A stretch of 64,000 nucleotides of DNA from Vicinamibacteria bacterium (GTDB lineage Bacteria; Acidobacteriota; Vicinamibacteria; Fen-336), in contig JAMQGV010000025.1 of NCBI GenBank assembly GCA_025994075.1, positions 1-64,000 of the forward strand, written 5' to 3'. The position numbers and the translations under genes are program-made. The notes beneath the pieces were generated by a model that saw nothing but the letters and a program-made list of their open reading frames with translations, made no database searches and was not told the DNA's origin. Position 1 is the first letter of the stretch. Every line of letters begins with the position of its first letter. This document shows, piece after piece, positions 1 to 6,405 of the stretch.

Positions 1-2
1 AG

Positions 3-131
3 AACCGCTTGCTCCGATTCCAGGAGCACTATCAACAGGCCGCCAGACCCTTCGAGTGGAAATTCACGCGCCGTGATCTCGCCCAGCTCTTCCGAAGACT
101 GGAGTCCTCACCCATGAGACTCGTCGCGTGA
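3..131 (+). CDS. IS630-like transposase, C-terminal fragment (cut by window edge)
   Basis: The reading frame is open from base 3 to a TGA at 129-131 and gives a 42-residue tail. It contains the stretch RPFEWKFTRRDL followed by a Leu/Arg-rich end. A short tail of this type (basic, with an F-x-W-x-[FY]-T motif) is typical of the C-terminus of IS630/DDE transposases. The rest of the gene lies left of the window, so completeness and activity cannot be judged. No clear terminal inverted repeat was found downstream. It marks this end of the strip as recently or formerly mobile. The family assignment rests on a short motif. Confidence 0.55.
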   Translation, partial: NRLLRFQEHYQQAARPFEWKFTRRDLAQLFRRLESSPMRLVA

Positions 132-615
132 GGTTACGTCACCGAACTTCCGGGCCAGAGGACTAGATGCGCGATCCGGACGTCGGGGAGACCCTTGCGC
201 GCGGGCGCGCTGCGCTGCGCTGCCTGGTGAAGGCCGTCGAGGTTGAAGGAGGGAGCATTCTGTTTTCGTGCCCTGTCCTGTACCGCGTCGCCGTAGTGCT
301 GGAGGGTCTTTGCGGGGAGGTGGAATCCGGGACCGGGCAGAGCCTGGCCCCATCTCCTGCGCGGGCCTGGCTACAGGTGTCAACCGCCGCGGTGTCCTCC
401 GAGGCGCTCCGGAGCATGCCGGCCTACTTCATCGGCCTCGCTCGCAGGTATCGGACCGAACGGACGGCGGCTCATCGCGCAGTCGCACGAGCCGCGGTTG
501 CCGCCGCTCGGCTCGCGCCCCTCGCGCTGGCCCTTCGTGCGGGCCCCGATGGGCGCAGTGTCGGGCCGGCAGCTTGCGGCGCTCCCGTGCCCTACTCCGG
601 GGTACACTGAGCCCG
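132..615. other. Stretch without a convincing gene
   Basis: About 480 bases between the transposase tail and the first zinc-ribbon gene. Open frames exist on both strands (for example 167-610 on the plus strand), but their translations are Arg/Ala/Pro-rich with no recognisable domain. None has a good ribosome binding site. This is as expected for chance open frames at this GC content. A TACACT hexamer at 603-608 could be a -10 element for the gene at 616. Nothing else is seen. Confidence 0.5.
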
Positions 616-780
616 ATGAGTGCACGCCGCATCACGCTGAAGGCTTGGTCCTGCCGCTGCGAGCGCTGCGGCCACGAGTGGATCTCTCTCGCCGACGAGC
701 TTCCCCTCCGCTGCCCTGGCAGCAGATGCAAGTCGCCCTACTGGCGCACCCCCGCCCGCAGGCGGCGAGCGAAGAAATAA
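616..780 (+). CDS. Small zinc-ribbon protein (54 aa)
   Basis: Function unknown. The 54-residue product carries two cysteine knuckles: CRCERCGHEW near residues 13-22, and a second with Cys at CPGSRC about 12 residues later. It ends in a very basic tail (ARRRRAKK). The pattern C-x2-C-x-HEW followed by CP-x2-C-x5-W is typical of small rubredoxin-like zinc ribbons that occur as solitary proteins in many bacteria. The ATG at 616 is chosen because the zinc-ribbon homology begins just after it; the same frame is open further upstream without recognisable sequence. A possible -10 hexamer (TACACT, 603-608) lies just ahead, implying a very short leader. It is one of several zinc-ribbon genes in this strip. 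Confidence 0.6.
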   Translation: MSARRITLKAWSCRCERCGHEWISLADELPLRCPGSRCKSPYWRTPARRRRAKK

Positions 781-877
781 ACCAGCCGAAGGCCCCGGCC
801 CGAATAGGGGCTTGCGAACGTTACGCTACTATGGTGTACCCTTGAGTAGCCGTGCTAGTCGAAAGGGAGAACGAGCC

Positions 878-1840
878 ATGAACATGCAGACTCAGACGAC
901 GGCTTCCGCGAGCAGCGCGAACGGCTCGCGCGCGGTCACGGTGGCGCTGAGTACTCGACGGCTTCGCATCGTCGAGGACGTGGCCGCGCAGTTCGGCCGG
1001 CGGCGTACCCTCTCGCCGGCGGAAGCCCTCGGCCTCGTGGTGGAGTGGGCCCCTGCGGCCCTGGGCGCGCTCGAGCGCGAGCGGGCCCTCGATGCGGCGC
1101 GTCCGAAGCTCAAGGCCTACCGCCCGGACCCCGACGCCTGGCCGGCGAGTGCCAGCGGCGCCGCGAGAACCGCGTACCGCGAAGGGGTTCGCTGTCTGCT
1201 CGGGTTCGATCGTGAACCTGGCGGCTACTGGCGCTGCCCCGATTGCCGGCTCCGCTACGACGTCTCCTTCGCCCTGTGGGGGCCGCGGGACTCGCGGCGC
1301 CGCTGGTGGGAGTGCCCCTCGTGCCCGACGTCGGAACGGCGCCGGCGCCGGGTCCGCGGCTTCAGGCAGGCGTGGGACTGGTCCGGGGCCGAGCTGGCCG
1401 CAACGGCGGAGGCAGAGGCGGGGGTGCGAGCGGCGCTGCTCGAGGCTCGCTACGCGATCGCCGGAGGCCGTGCGCTCGAGGCGCGCGTGTGCAAGATCGC
1501 CGGCGTCGATCGGGAAGGCCTCGAAGGAAGGCCGCCGCAGCACGTGTTCCGGTGCCGCTCGTGCCGCTCGACGTGGCGGCCGTTCGCTCCGCTTCGGCGC
1601 ACGTCGTCGGGCGAGCCCGCGCCGCGCGCCGGCGACATGCGGACCCCGCTCGCATGGTGGGCGTGCCCGAAGGGGTGCAACGCGCGCGCCGCGGCGAAGG
1701 TCGCGCGCCTGGCCGGTTCGGAACTCGAGAGGCGATGGCTCGAGCCCGTCGACGCCGCCGGCGCTGCGGCGCTGCGCTGGATGATCCGCGGCCTGGCCGT
1801 GCGGGTCGGGGAGCCTTTCGCTTCGGGCGCCGCGCGATGA
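878..1840 (+). CDS. Protein with two Cys-rich zinc-binding segments, unknown function
   Basis: A 320-residue protein of no family I recognise. The start at 878 is chosen because AAAGGGAGA lies a suitable distance upstream. Two pairs of zinc knuckles are visible. The first is CPDCRLRYD with CPSCPTSE some 30 residues later (about residues 115-150). The second is CRSCRSTW with CPKGC about 40 residues later (about 225-275). Each pair is followed by Trp/aromatic-rich sequence. The N-terminal third is a helical Ala/Arg/Leu-rich segment. The gene ends in an ATGA overlap with the next gene, so the two are probably translated together. Duplicated zinc ribbons suggest nucleic-acid or protein binding, which is inference only. 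Confidence 0.6.
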   Translation: MNMQTQTTASASSANGSRAVTVALSTRRLRIVEDVAAQFGRRRTLSPAEALGLVVEWAPAALGALERERALDAARPKLKAYRPDPDAWPASASGAARTAYREGVRCLLGFDREPGGYWRCPDCRLRYDVSFALWGPRDSRRRWWECPSCPTSERRRRRVRGFRQAWDWSGAELAATAEAEAGVRAALLEARYAIAGGRALEARVCKIAGVDREGLEGRPPQHVFRCRSCRSTWRPFAPLRRTSSGEPAPRAGDMRTPLAWWACPKGCNARAAAKVARLAGSELERRWLEPVDAAGAAALRWMIRGLAVRVGEPFASGAAR

Positions 1841-2046
1841 AAGGGCTGCCCCCGCGTGCGTCAGAGGATGCCCTGGAGATCGCGAGGCGTTTGCCGGCGC
1901 CGCTGGCGGTCGCCCTGCGGAGGCGGATCGAAGAAGCCGAGCGCGACGGGCTTCCCGGCCAGATCGTGGTGCAGCTGCACCTTGACCGGCACGGCCGGAT
2001 CGCGGATCGCGGACACGTCGTCCAGCCCCGTTGGGACCACTGCTAA
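1837..2046 (+). CDS. Small protein of unknown function, translationally coupled
   Basis: A 69-residue product beginning MKGLPPRASEDALEIARRL. Its ATG overlaps the TGA of the preceding zinc-knuckle gene (ATGA), which is the main reason for accepting it. The sequence looks like a helical N-terminal half followed by a short strand-like segment (QIVVQLHLDRHG). No known family is recognised. It lies in the accessory strip and probably belongs to the same operon as the gene at 878. Confidence 0.5.
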   Translation: MKGLPPRASEDALEIARRLPAPLAVALRRRIEEAERDGLPGQIVVQLHLDRHGRIADRGHVVQPRWDHC

Positions 2047-2453
2047 CCGAGGCGAGGAACTCCATGCGCACAGCGGCAGAGCGGCGATCGCGGCGGGCGT
2101 CGGTGGCCGCATGAAGGGGGGCACGATGAAGCGGGATCGGATGGCGACAACGAGGCGCTGGCCATCGCCGAGATTCTCAGCGCGGCCGCGAAACGCATGA
2201 CGAAGCTCGAGGCCCCTCGCCCGGGCAGCCGACGAGCGGGACCCGCTGCCCGAGGGCGACCCGCGGATCTGGACCTACGCCGCGGAGGTGATCGGCGCCA
2301 GCGAGTGCTGGCCCAGGACGTCCGCCTGGCGGCGCACGGCTACCGGTTGACGGCACGAACCACCGACGCCGACCTGCGCCGCATGAAGCGCCAGGCCGCC
2401 ACGCGCGAGGGACTGTAGGGAGCCTACACCCCCTGACTGAAGGGAGAGAGACG
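2047..2453 (+). pseudogene. Apparently frameshifted small coding region
   Basis: No single intact gene explains this stretch, yet protein-like sequence moves between frames. One frame reads EALAIAEILSAAAKRM around 2149-2200. A second frame reads EGDPRIWTYAAEVIGASE around 2255-2310. The first frame then resumes with VLAQDVRLAAHGYRLTAR and ends at the TAG at 2416-2418. Each segment looks like ordinary helical protein, whereas the continuation of each single frame is Arg/Gly-rich noise. This is consistent with a gene of roughly 90-100 codons carrying two compensating frameshifts, or with sequence errors. Short ATG-started frames at 2064, 2111 and 2197 also exist and cannot be excluded as tiny genes. 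Confidence 0.3.
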
Positions 2454-2663
2454 ATGCCGAAGAAGGAGAAGCACTACGAGTATCGCCGCGGGCAGATCGC
2501 GGTCCTGGACGTGAGCATGTCGCTGCTGCAGTGCCAGGAATGCGGAACCGAGTGGATCGCGCGCCTGAAGCCCGGGGGCGGGTTCTACCGCGGCGCCTGG
2601 ACCTGTCACCAGTGCGGGGCGAACAGCAAGGGGAAGTACAACCCGAACGCGCTGCACGACTGA
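2454..2663 (+). CDS. Small zinc-ribbon protein (69 aa)
   Basis: Starts with ATG after a strong ribosome binding site (GAAGGGAGAGAGACG). The 69-residue product begins with a basic segment (MPKKEKHYEYRRG). It carries one zinc ribbon: CQECGTEW near residues 26-33 and CHQCGANSKGKY about 22 residues later. It resembles the 54-residue protein at 616 in architecture (knuckle followed by EW, then a second C-x2-C), but the sequences are clearly different. Function unknown; such small ribbons often bind nucleic acid or ribosomes. It is the last gene before a strong hairpin and the tRNA gene. Confidence 0.65.
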   Translation: MPKKEKHYEYRRGQIAVLDVSMSLLQCQECGTEWIARLKPGGGFYRGAWTCHQCGANSKGKYNPNALHD

Positions 2664-2677
2664 GCGGGAGAGACGGC

Positions 2678-2710
2678 CCCCGGGGTGTCAAGCGAGGTGA
2701 CACCCCGGGG
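2678..2710 (+). terminator. Strong 13-bp hairpin without U-tract
   Basis: A perfect inverted repeat: CCCCGGGGTGTCA at 2678-2690, a 7-base loop, and TGACACCCCGGGG at 2698-2710. It lies 14 bases after the stop of the zinc-ribbon gene. No run of T follows, so it is not a classical intrinsic terminator. It could stabilise the 3' end of the upstream transcript, act with another factor, or be a protein-binding palindrome. The bases from 2711 to the tRNA gene at 2840 hold only GC-rich sequence with further short inverted repeats around 2752-2806. Confidence 0.45.
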
Positions 2711-2839
2711 CCCAAGGGTGTCGACGCTGTGACGAACCCGCACACCCCCCCGGCCAAGGGGCCGAGTTGGTATCCCTCGTGGTAGCCGGGGCCCTTCCGG
2801 GCCCTCGCTGCCGATTCCGCTAAGTTGTTGATGGGTAAT

Positions 2840-2915
2840 TGGTGGAGCTGACGGGGTTCGAACCCGTGACCTCGTGAATGCCATTCACGCGCGCTCCCAA
2901 CTGCGCCACAGCCCC
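2840..2915 (-). tRNA. tRNA-Ala (anticodon GGC)
   Basis: On the minus strand the sequence folds as a 76-base cloverleaf with the 3' CCA encoded. The acceptor stem GGGGCTG pairs with CAGCTCC and includes a G3-U70 pair, the identity element of alanine tRNA. The D arm contains AGTTGGGA. The anticodon arm is CGTGA-ATGGCAT-TCACG with anticodon GGC. The T arm contains GGTTCGAACC. The gene's 3' end points towards the accessory strip at 1-2840, the side on which integrative elements usually insert. Confidence 0.95.
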
Positions 2916-2974
2916 ACGCACGAGGAACCTCTTTATAGCCTCTCCGGGCCCCCGCGGTCAACCGCGGGGCGGAC

Positions 2975-3712
2975 TCAGAGGGGCTCCAGGGCTTCCGGCC
3001 CGAGCCGTTCCGCGACCATCTGCTCGAAGGAGCGCCGGAACGCCGCCACGTCCTCCTCGCGATCGCCGACGATGCCGACGGTGGTGCCCGCGACCCGCAG
3101 CAGCGACACCGCGCGGCGCCGCATCGCGACGCCGCGCATCGCGGGCGGCACGCGGACGCCGTGGGGCACGACGAACAGCGAGACCTGGTGCTCGTCCGAC
3201 GCGTAGTAGAGGTGCGGCGCGCGGGCCAGCGTGACGAGCGGGCAGTAGCGGGCTCCGACCAGCTCGAGCCCGGCGGCGGTGCGCGGCATCACCGGCAGCC
3301 GCGAGCCGCGCTCCTCGAACCACGCCGCGATCACGGAAGGGTCGTCGCTCCAGACTTTCGCCGGCAGCGGATCGTGGGCGAAGCACTTGTCGTGGTCGAG
3401 GGCGAGCGCCAGCGAGACGAGCGGCGCCGACCCGCGCGCCCACAGCGCGACGAGCAGCGCCGCGGCCAGCGGCAGCAGGGCGGCGAACAGGGGCAGGCGG
3501 CGCGGGCGCAACGCCCGCCGCGCGCGCAGCTCGAAGCCGGGCGCGAGTTCGGGTGCCGGCAGCTCGCGCAGGCGGGCGCGCAGCGCGCGCTCGGCTTCGG
3601 CCTGCGCGGCGCACGAGGCGCACTCCGTCAGGTGGGCTTCGACGGGCGCGAGTTCGGACGCCTCCAGCGCGCCGTCGACCAGCGCGGTGACCTTCTCGGG
3701 GGCGCAGGTCAC
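2975..3712 (-). CDS. Anti-sigma factor (zinc-binding, single membrane segment)
   Basis: A 245-residue protein that probably binds and inactivates the ECF sigma factor encoded just upstream. The GTG start (3710-3712) overlaps the sigma stop codon as GTGA. The N-terminus holds the zinc-anti-sigma pattern His27-x3-Cys31-x2-Cys34. A hydrophobic segment near residues 74-92 should cross the inner membrane, placing about 150 C-terminal residues in the periplasm. That outer part is well ordered in appearance rather than a short linker, and it contains two Cys (YCPL and DKCF), so it may sense the envelope. It could be released by proteolysis or by direct signal binding; the sequence does not decide this. 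Confidence 0.8.
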   Translation of the reverse strand: MTCAPEKVTALVDGALEASELAPVEAHLTECASCAAQAEAERALRARLRELPAPELAPGFELRARRALRPRRLPLFAALLPLAAALLVALWARGSAPLVSLALALDHDKCFAHDPLPAKVWSDDPSVIAAWFEERGSRLPVMPRTAAGLELVGARYCPLVTLARAPHLYYASDEHQVSLFVVPHGVRVPPAMRGVAMRRRAVSLLRVAGTTVGIVGDREEDVAAFRRSFEQMVAERLGPEALEPL

Positions 3713-4287
3713 GGCGTGCCTCCCGAGGCGAGCGCGGCGCGCAGCAGGCGGCGGCCGCGGTGGATGCGCGACATCACCGTGCCGGCCGGCACGTCGAGCA
3801 TGCGGGCGATCTCCTCGTAACTGAACTCCTCGACGTCGCGCAGCAGCAGCGCCGCGCGGTACACCTCGGGCACCCGGCCCAGCGCCGCCTCGACCTCCTC
3901 GTGGCCGCGGGCCAGCAGGTCCTGCGGCGGCGGCACCGGGAGGTCGGCCTCCTCCAGCTCGACGGGCACGGGCCGCCGCGCGGCGCGGCGCAGGGCGTCG
4001 AGGCGCGCGCGGTGGAGGATCGTGAACAGCCACGCGCGCGCGTTGGTGCCCGGCGTGTAGCCGTCGAGCCCCCGGAAGGCGCGCAGCAGCGTCTCCTGGA
4101 CCAGGTCCTCGGCGTCGGCCGGGTTGCGGGTGAGGCGCAGGGCAGTGCCGTACATGGCGCGGAAGTGAGGCCGGGCTTCCTCGAGGAAGCGCTCTTCGCG
4201 ATTCAAGCGGAAACCGGCTCCCGCGAGGGGAACGCGCGCCGCGACCAGATCATTCCCGGGAGTTTCATCGAAAGCGCCGTCCCGCAT
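3709..4287 (-). CDS. ECF RNA polymerase sigma factor (sigma-70 family)
   Basis: A 192-residue protein with region 2 at about residues 30-100 (DAEDLVQETLLRAFRG, then ARAWLFTILHR) and region 4 at about 130-185 (YEEIARMLDVPAGTVMSRIHRGR, split here by its helix-turn-helix). The linker EEADLPVPPPQDLLA lies between them. This is the standard layout of extracytoplasmic-function sigma factors of the RpoE/SigW type. The ATG at 4287 gives a short N-terminal extension before region 2; the open frame continues upstream into shadow sequence without a domain. It is coupled to its anti-sigma factor by a GTGA overlap. A HTH gene is transcribed divergently from 4364, so the 76-base gap probably holds both promoters. 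Confidence 0.85.
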   Translation of the reverse strand: MRDGAFDETPGNDLVAARVPLAGAGFRLNREERFLEEARPHFRAMYGTALRLTRNPADAEDLVQETLLRAFRGLDGYTPGTNARAWLFTILHRARLDALRRAARRPVPVELEEADLPVPPPQDLLARGHEEVEAALGRVPEVYRAALLLRDVEEFSYEEIARMLDVPAGTVMSRIHRGRRLLRAALASGGTP

Positions 4288-4363
4288 TCTGGCACGGCGC
4301 GGTGGACGCACTGCGTCGCGGCTTGTCCTGGGCGGCTCGCTCGCGCGACAATCGGCGCGCACC

Positions 4364-4744
4364 GTGAAATACCTCACGACGTTGCAGGCGGCGCGCGAGT
4401 TCGGAGTCAGCAAGCAGACCCTGCTCAACTGGCTGCGGGACAAGCGGGTGCCGGAGCCGACCCGCGACCGCAACGGGCACCGCCTGTGGAGCCCGGCGCG
4501 GGTGCTGCTCGTGCGCCGCCTGATCGAGCAGGGACGGCTCCACTCGCGCACCGTGGTCCACGCGCAGGCGTCCAACGCGCCCGACGCGGTCGAGCAGTAC
4601 GCCCGCGAGGTGGGCGTCTTCCTGCGCGAGGGACGGGTGGAGCCCGAGCAGTTCCTTCGCGCCCTGGCGCGTCGCCACCGCGGGGTCGCCGCGCTGCTGC
4701 GGCAGCGGCCCCGGCGCAGTGGCGGCGAGCGCCGTTCCCGATAG
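4364..4744 (+). CDS. MerR/excisionase-type helix-turn-helix protein
   Basis: A 126-residue protein starting with GTG at 4364. Residues 1-45 form a winged HTH of the MerR/excisionase kind: LTTLQAAREFGVSKQTLLNW, then the wing with GHRLWSPA. No effector domain follows, only a helical region (VEQYAREVGVFLREG) and a short basic tail (RPRRSGGERR). It could be a small transcription factor or a nucleoid-type DNA-binding protein. It lies divergent to the ECF sigma factor, with the DUF4412 gene 36 bases downstream, so it may control one or both. That is inference. Confidence 0.65.
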   Translation: MKYLTTLQAAREFGVSKQTLLNWLRDKRVPEPTRDRNGHRLWSPARVLLVRRLIEQGRLHSRTVVHAQASNAPDAVEQYAREVGVFLREGRVEPEQFLRALARRHRGVAALLRQRPRRSGGERRSR

Positions 4745-4780
4745 TCGACGCCGCACGTCGATCCACTTGGAGGATTCGTC

Positions 4781-5539
4781 TTGACCATTCTCAGGCTGTT
4801 CGCCGTCGCCGCCCTGGCGGCCCTGCCCGCCGGCGCGGGCGAACTCACGATCACCCAGAAGCAGACCGGCGGACAGGGCGGCACCAGCACCGCCTACTAC
4901 GGGGCGTCCGCGTTCAAGCACGCCGACGCGCAGACCGAGTCGATCTTCGAGTACGCCTCCGGCAAGCTGACCGTCGTCGAGCACGGCAAGAAGCAGTACT
5001 GGGAGGCGACCGCCGCCGACATGAAGGCCGCCTCCGACGCGATGGCCGCCAAGATGGCCGAGGTGGAGAAGCAGCTCGAGCAGGCGAAGGGCAACCCGAT
5101 GCTCGAGAAGATGCTGAAGAGCGTGCCGGGCATGGGCCCCGCCGGCGCCGTGAAGGTGACGAAGACGGCCGAGACCCGCAAGATCGCCGGCTACGACTGC
5201 ACGAAGTACGTGATCGCGATGGGCGAGGCGCTGACCCTGGAGACCTGGACCACGACCGCGCTGAAGCCGCCGGTCCCGATGTTCCAGGCGCGGCAGGCGT
5301 TCGCGATGGCCAACCCGATGATGCAGCGCTACACGAAGGCGTTCGAGGAGCTTTCGAAGATCGAGGGGCTGTCGCTGGCCGAGACCACCTCGTTCGAGAT
5401 GATGGGCCGCCGCTCGACCTTCACCAACGAGGCCGTCGAGGTCAAGGAGGGGGCGATCCCCGCCAGCGTGTTCGCGGCTCCCGCCGGCTACAAGCAGGTC
5501 GAGAGCCCGCTCAAGAAGCTGGCCAAGGAGCTGAAGTAG
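4781..5539 (+). CDS. Secreted DUF4412 protein
   Basis: A 252-residue protein with an N-terminal signal peptide (hydrophobic residues 3-17, Ala-Gly-Ala cleavage zone). The start is TTG at 4781, supported by the GGAGG at 4769-4773. The mature part has the layout of DUF4412 proteins: β-rich start (LTITQKQTGG), then a polar Lys/Glu/Met-rich helical insertion (residues about 75-110), then KIAGYDCTKYVI followed by LETWTTT, and a conserved-looking end (PASVFAAPAGYK). The family is extracytoplasmic and of unknown function. It is followed 2 bases later by a sulfurtransferase gene, so the two are probably one operon. Confidence 0.7.
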   Translation: MTILRLFAVAALAALPAGAGELTITQKQTGGQGGTSTAYYGASAFKHADAQTESIFEYASGKLTVVEHGKKQYWEATAADMKAASDAMAAKMAEVEKQLEQAKGNPMLEKMLKSVPGMGPAGAVKVTKTAETRKIAGYDCTKYVIAMGEALTLETWTTTALKPPVPMFQARQAFAMANPMMQRYTKAFEELSKIEGLSLAETTSFEMMGRRSTFTNEAVEVKEGAIPASVFAAPAGYKQVESPLKKLAKELK

Positions 5540-5541
5540 CC

Positions 5542-6405
5542 GTGCCGTCGCCGGTCGTGACGGGCCCGCTCGTCGCGACCGGCGACCTCGCCGCCCGCCT
5601 CGGCGCGCCGGACCTGCGCGTCGTCGACGTGCGCTGGTACCTCGACCCGGCGAAGCGCGGGCGCGACGCGTACGACGCCGGCCACCTGCCCGGTGCCGTC
5701 TTCTGCGACCTCGAGCGCGAGCTGGCGGGCCCGGGCGGACGGCGCGGCGGGCCGCTCGGGCGTCACCCGTGGCCCTCGCCCGAGCACTTCGCCGCGGCGA
5801 TGGAGCGGCTGGGAATCGGCGAGGCGACGGAAGTCGTCGCCTACGACGACGCGGCCGGCGCCACCGCCGCGCGGCTCTGGTACCTGCTTCGGGCCCACGG
5901 TCACGCCCGCGTCGCCGTGCTCGACGGCGGCATCGTCAAGTGGCTGGCCGAGGGGCGGGCGCTCGAGACGGTCGCGCCGACGGTCGCGCCGGCGCGGTTC
6001 GTGCCCCGCTTCGATCCGGCCTTCGTCGTCGACAAGGCCGAGCTGCTGGCGCGTCCGCCGGCCCTGGTCCTCGACGCCCGCGCCGCCGAGCGCTACCGCG
6101 GCGAGGTCGAGCCGATCGATCCCAGGGCGGGCCACGTGCCCGGCGCGAAGAGCGCACCGCTCGCCGGCAACCTGACGGCGACGGCGACGCCGGTCTTCCG
6201 CAGCGCCGCCGAACTCCGCGCGCGCTACGCGGCGCTGGGTGCGGTCGAGACCGCCCCGGTCGTCTACTGCGGCTCCGGCGTCAACGCCTGCCACGCGTTG
6301 CTGGCGCTGGAGCTCGCGGGGCTCCGGGGCCGGCTGTACGCCGGGTCGTGGAGCGAGTGGAGCTCCGACCCCGGGTTGCCGGTGGAGACGGGCGAACCGC
6401 GCTAG
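5542..6405 (+). CDS. Sulfurtransferase (thiosulfate/3-mercaptopyruvate type)
   Basis: A 287-residue protein with two rhodanese domains. The N-terminal one (about residues 5-125) lacks the active Cys. The C-terminal one (about 150-285) carries the active loop CGSGVNAC with catalytic Cys243. The CGSG-x-x-A loop suits 3-mercaptopyruvate as well as thiosulfate sulfurtransferases; substrate cannot be settled from sequence. The N-terminal domain shows the family pattern RWYLDPAKRGRDAYDAGHLPG. GTG at 5542 is the start because it follows the preceding stop by two bases and begins the homology. The stop shares the bases CTAG (6402-6405) with the convergent phosphatase gene. Confidence 0.85.
   Translation: MPSPVVTGPLVATGDLAARLGAPDLRVVDVRWYLDPAKRGRDAYDAGHLPGAVFCDLERELAGPGGRRGGPLGRHPWPSPEHFAAAMERLGIGEATEVVAYDDAAGATAARLWYLLRAHGHARVAVLDGGIVKWLAEGRALETVAPTVAPARFVPRFDPAFVVDKAELLARPPALVLDARAAERYRGEVEPIDPRAGHVPGAKSAPLAGNLTATATPVFRSAAELRARYAALGAVETAPVVYCGSGVNACHALLALELAGLRGRLYAGSWSEWSSDPGLPVETGEPR

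Noticed and set aside
167-610. Open frame of 147 codons on the plus strand
   Set aside because: No ribosome binding site, no domain, low-complexity Ala/Arg content; likely chance.
3760-5541. Upstream part of the long plus-strand frame ending in the sulfurtransferase
   Set aside because: It covers the sigma factor, HTH and DUF4412 genes. Homology to sulfurtransferases begins only at 5542.
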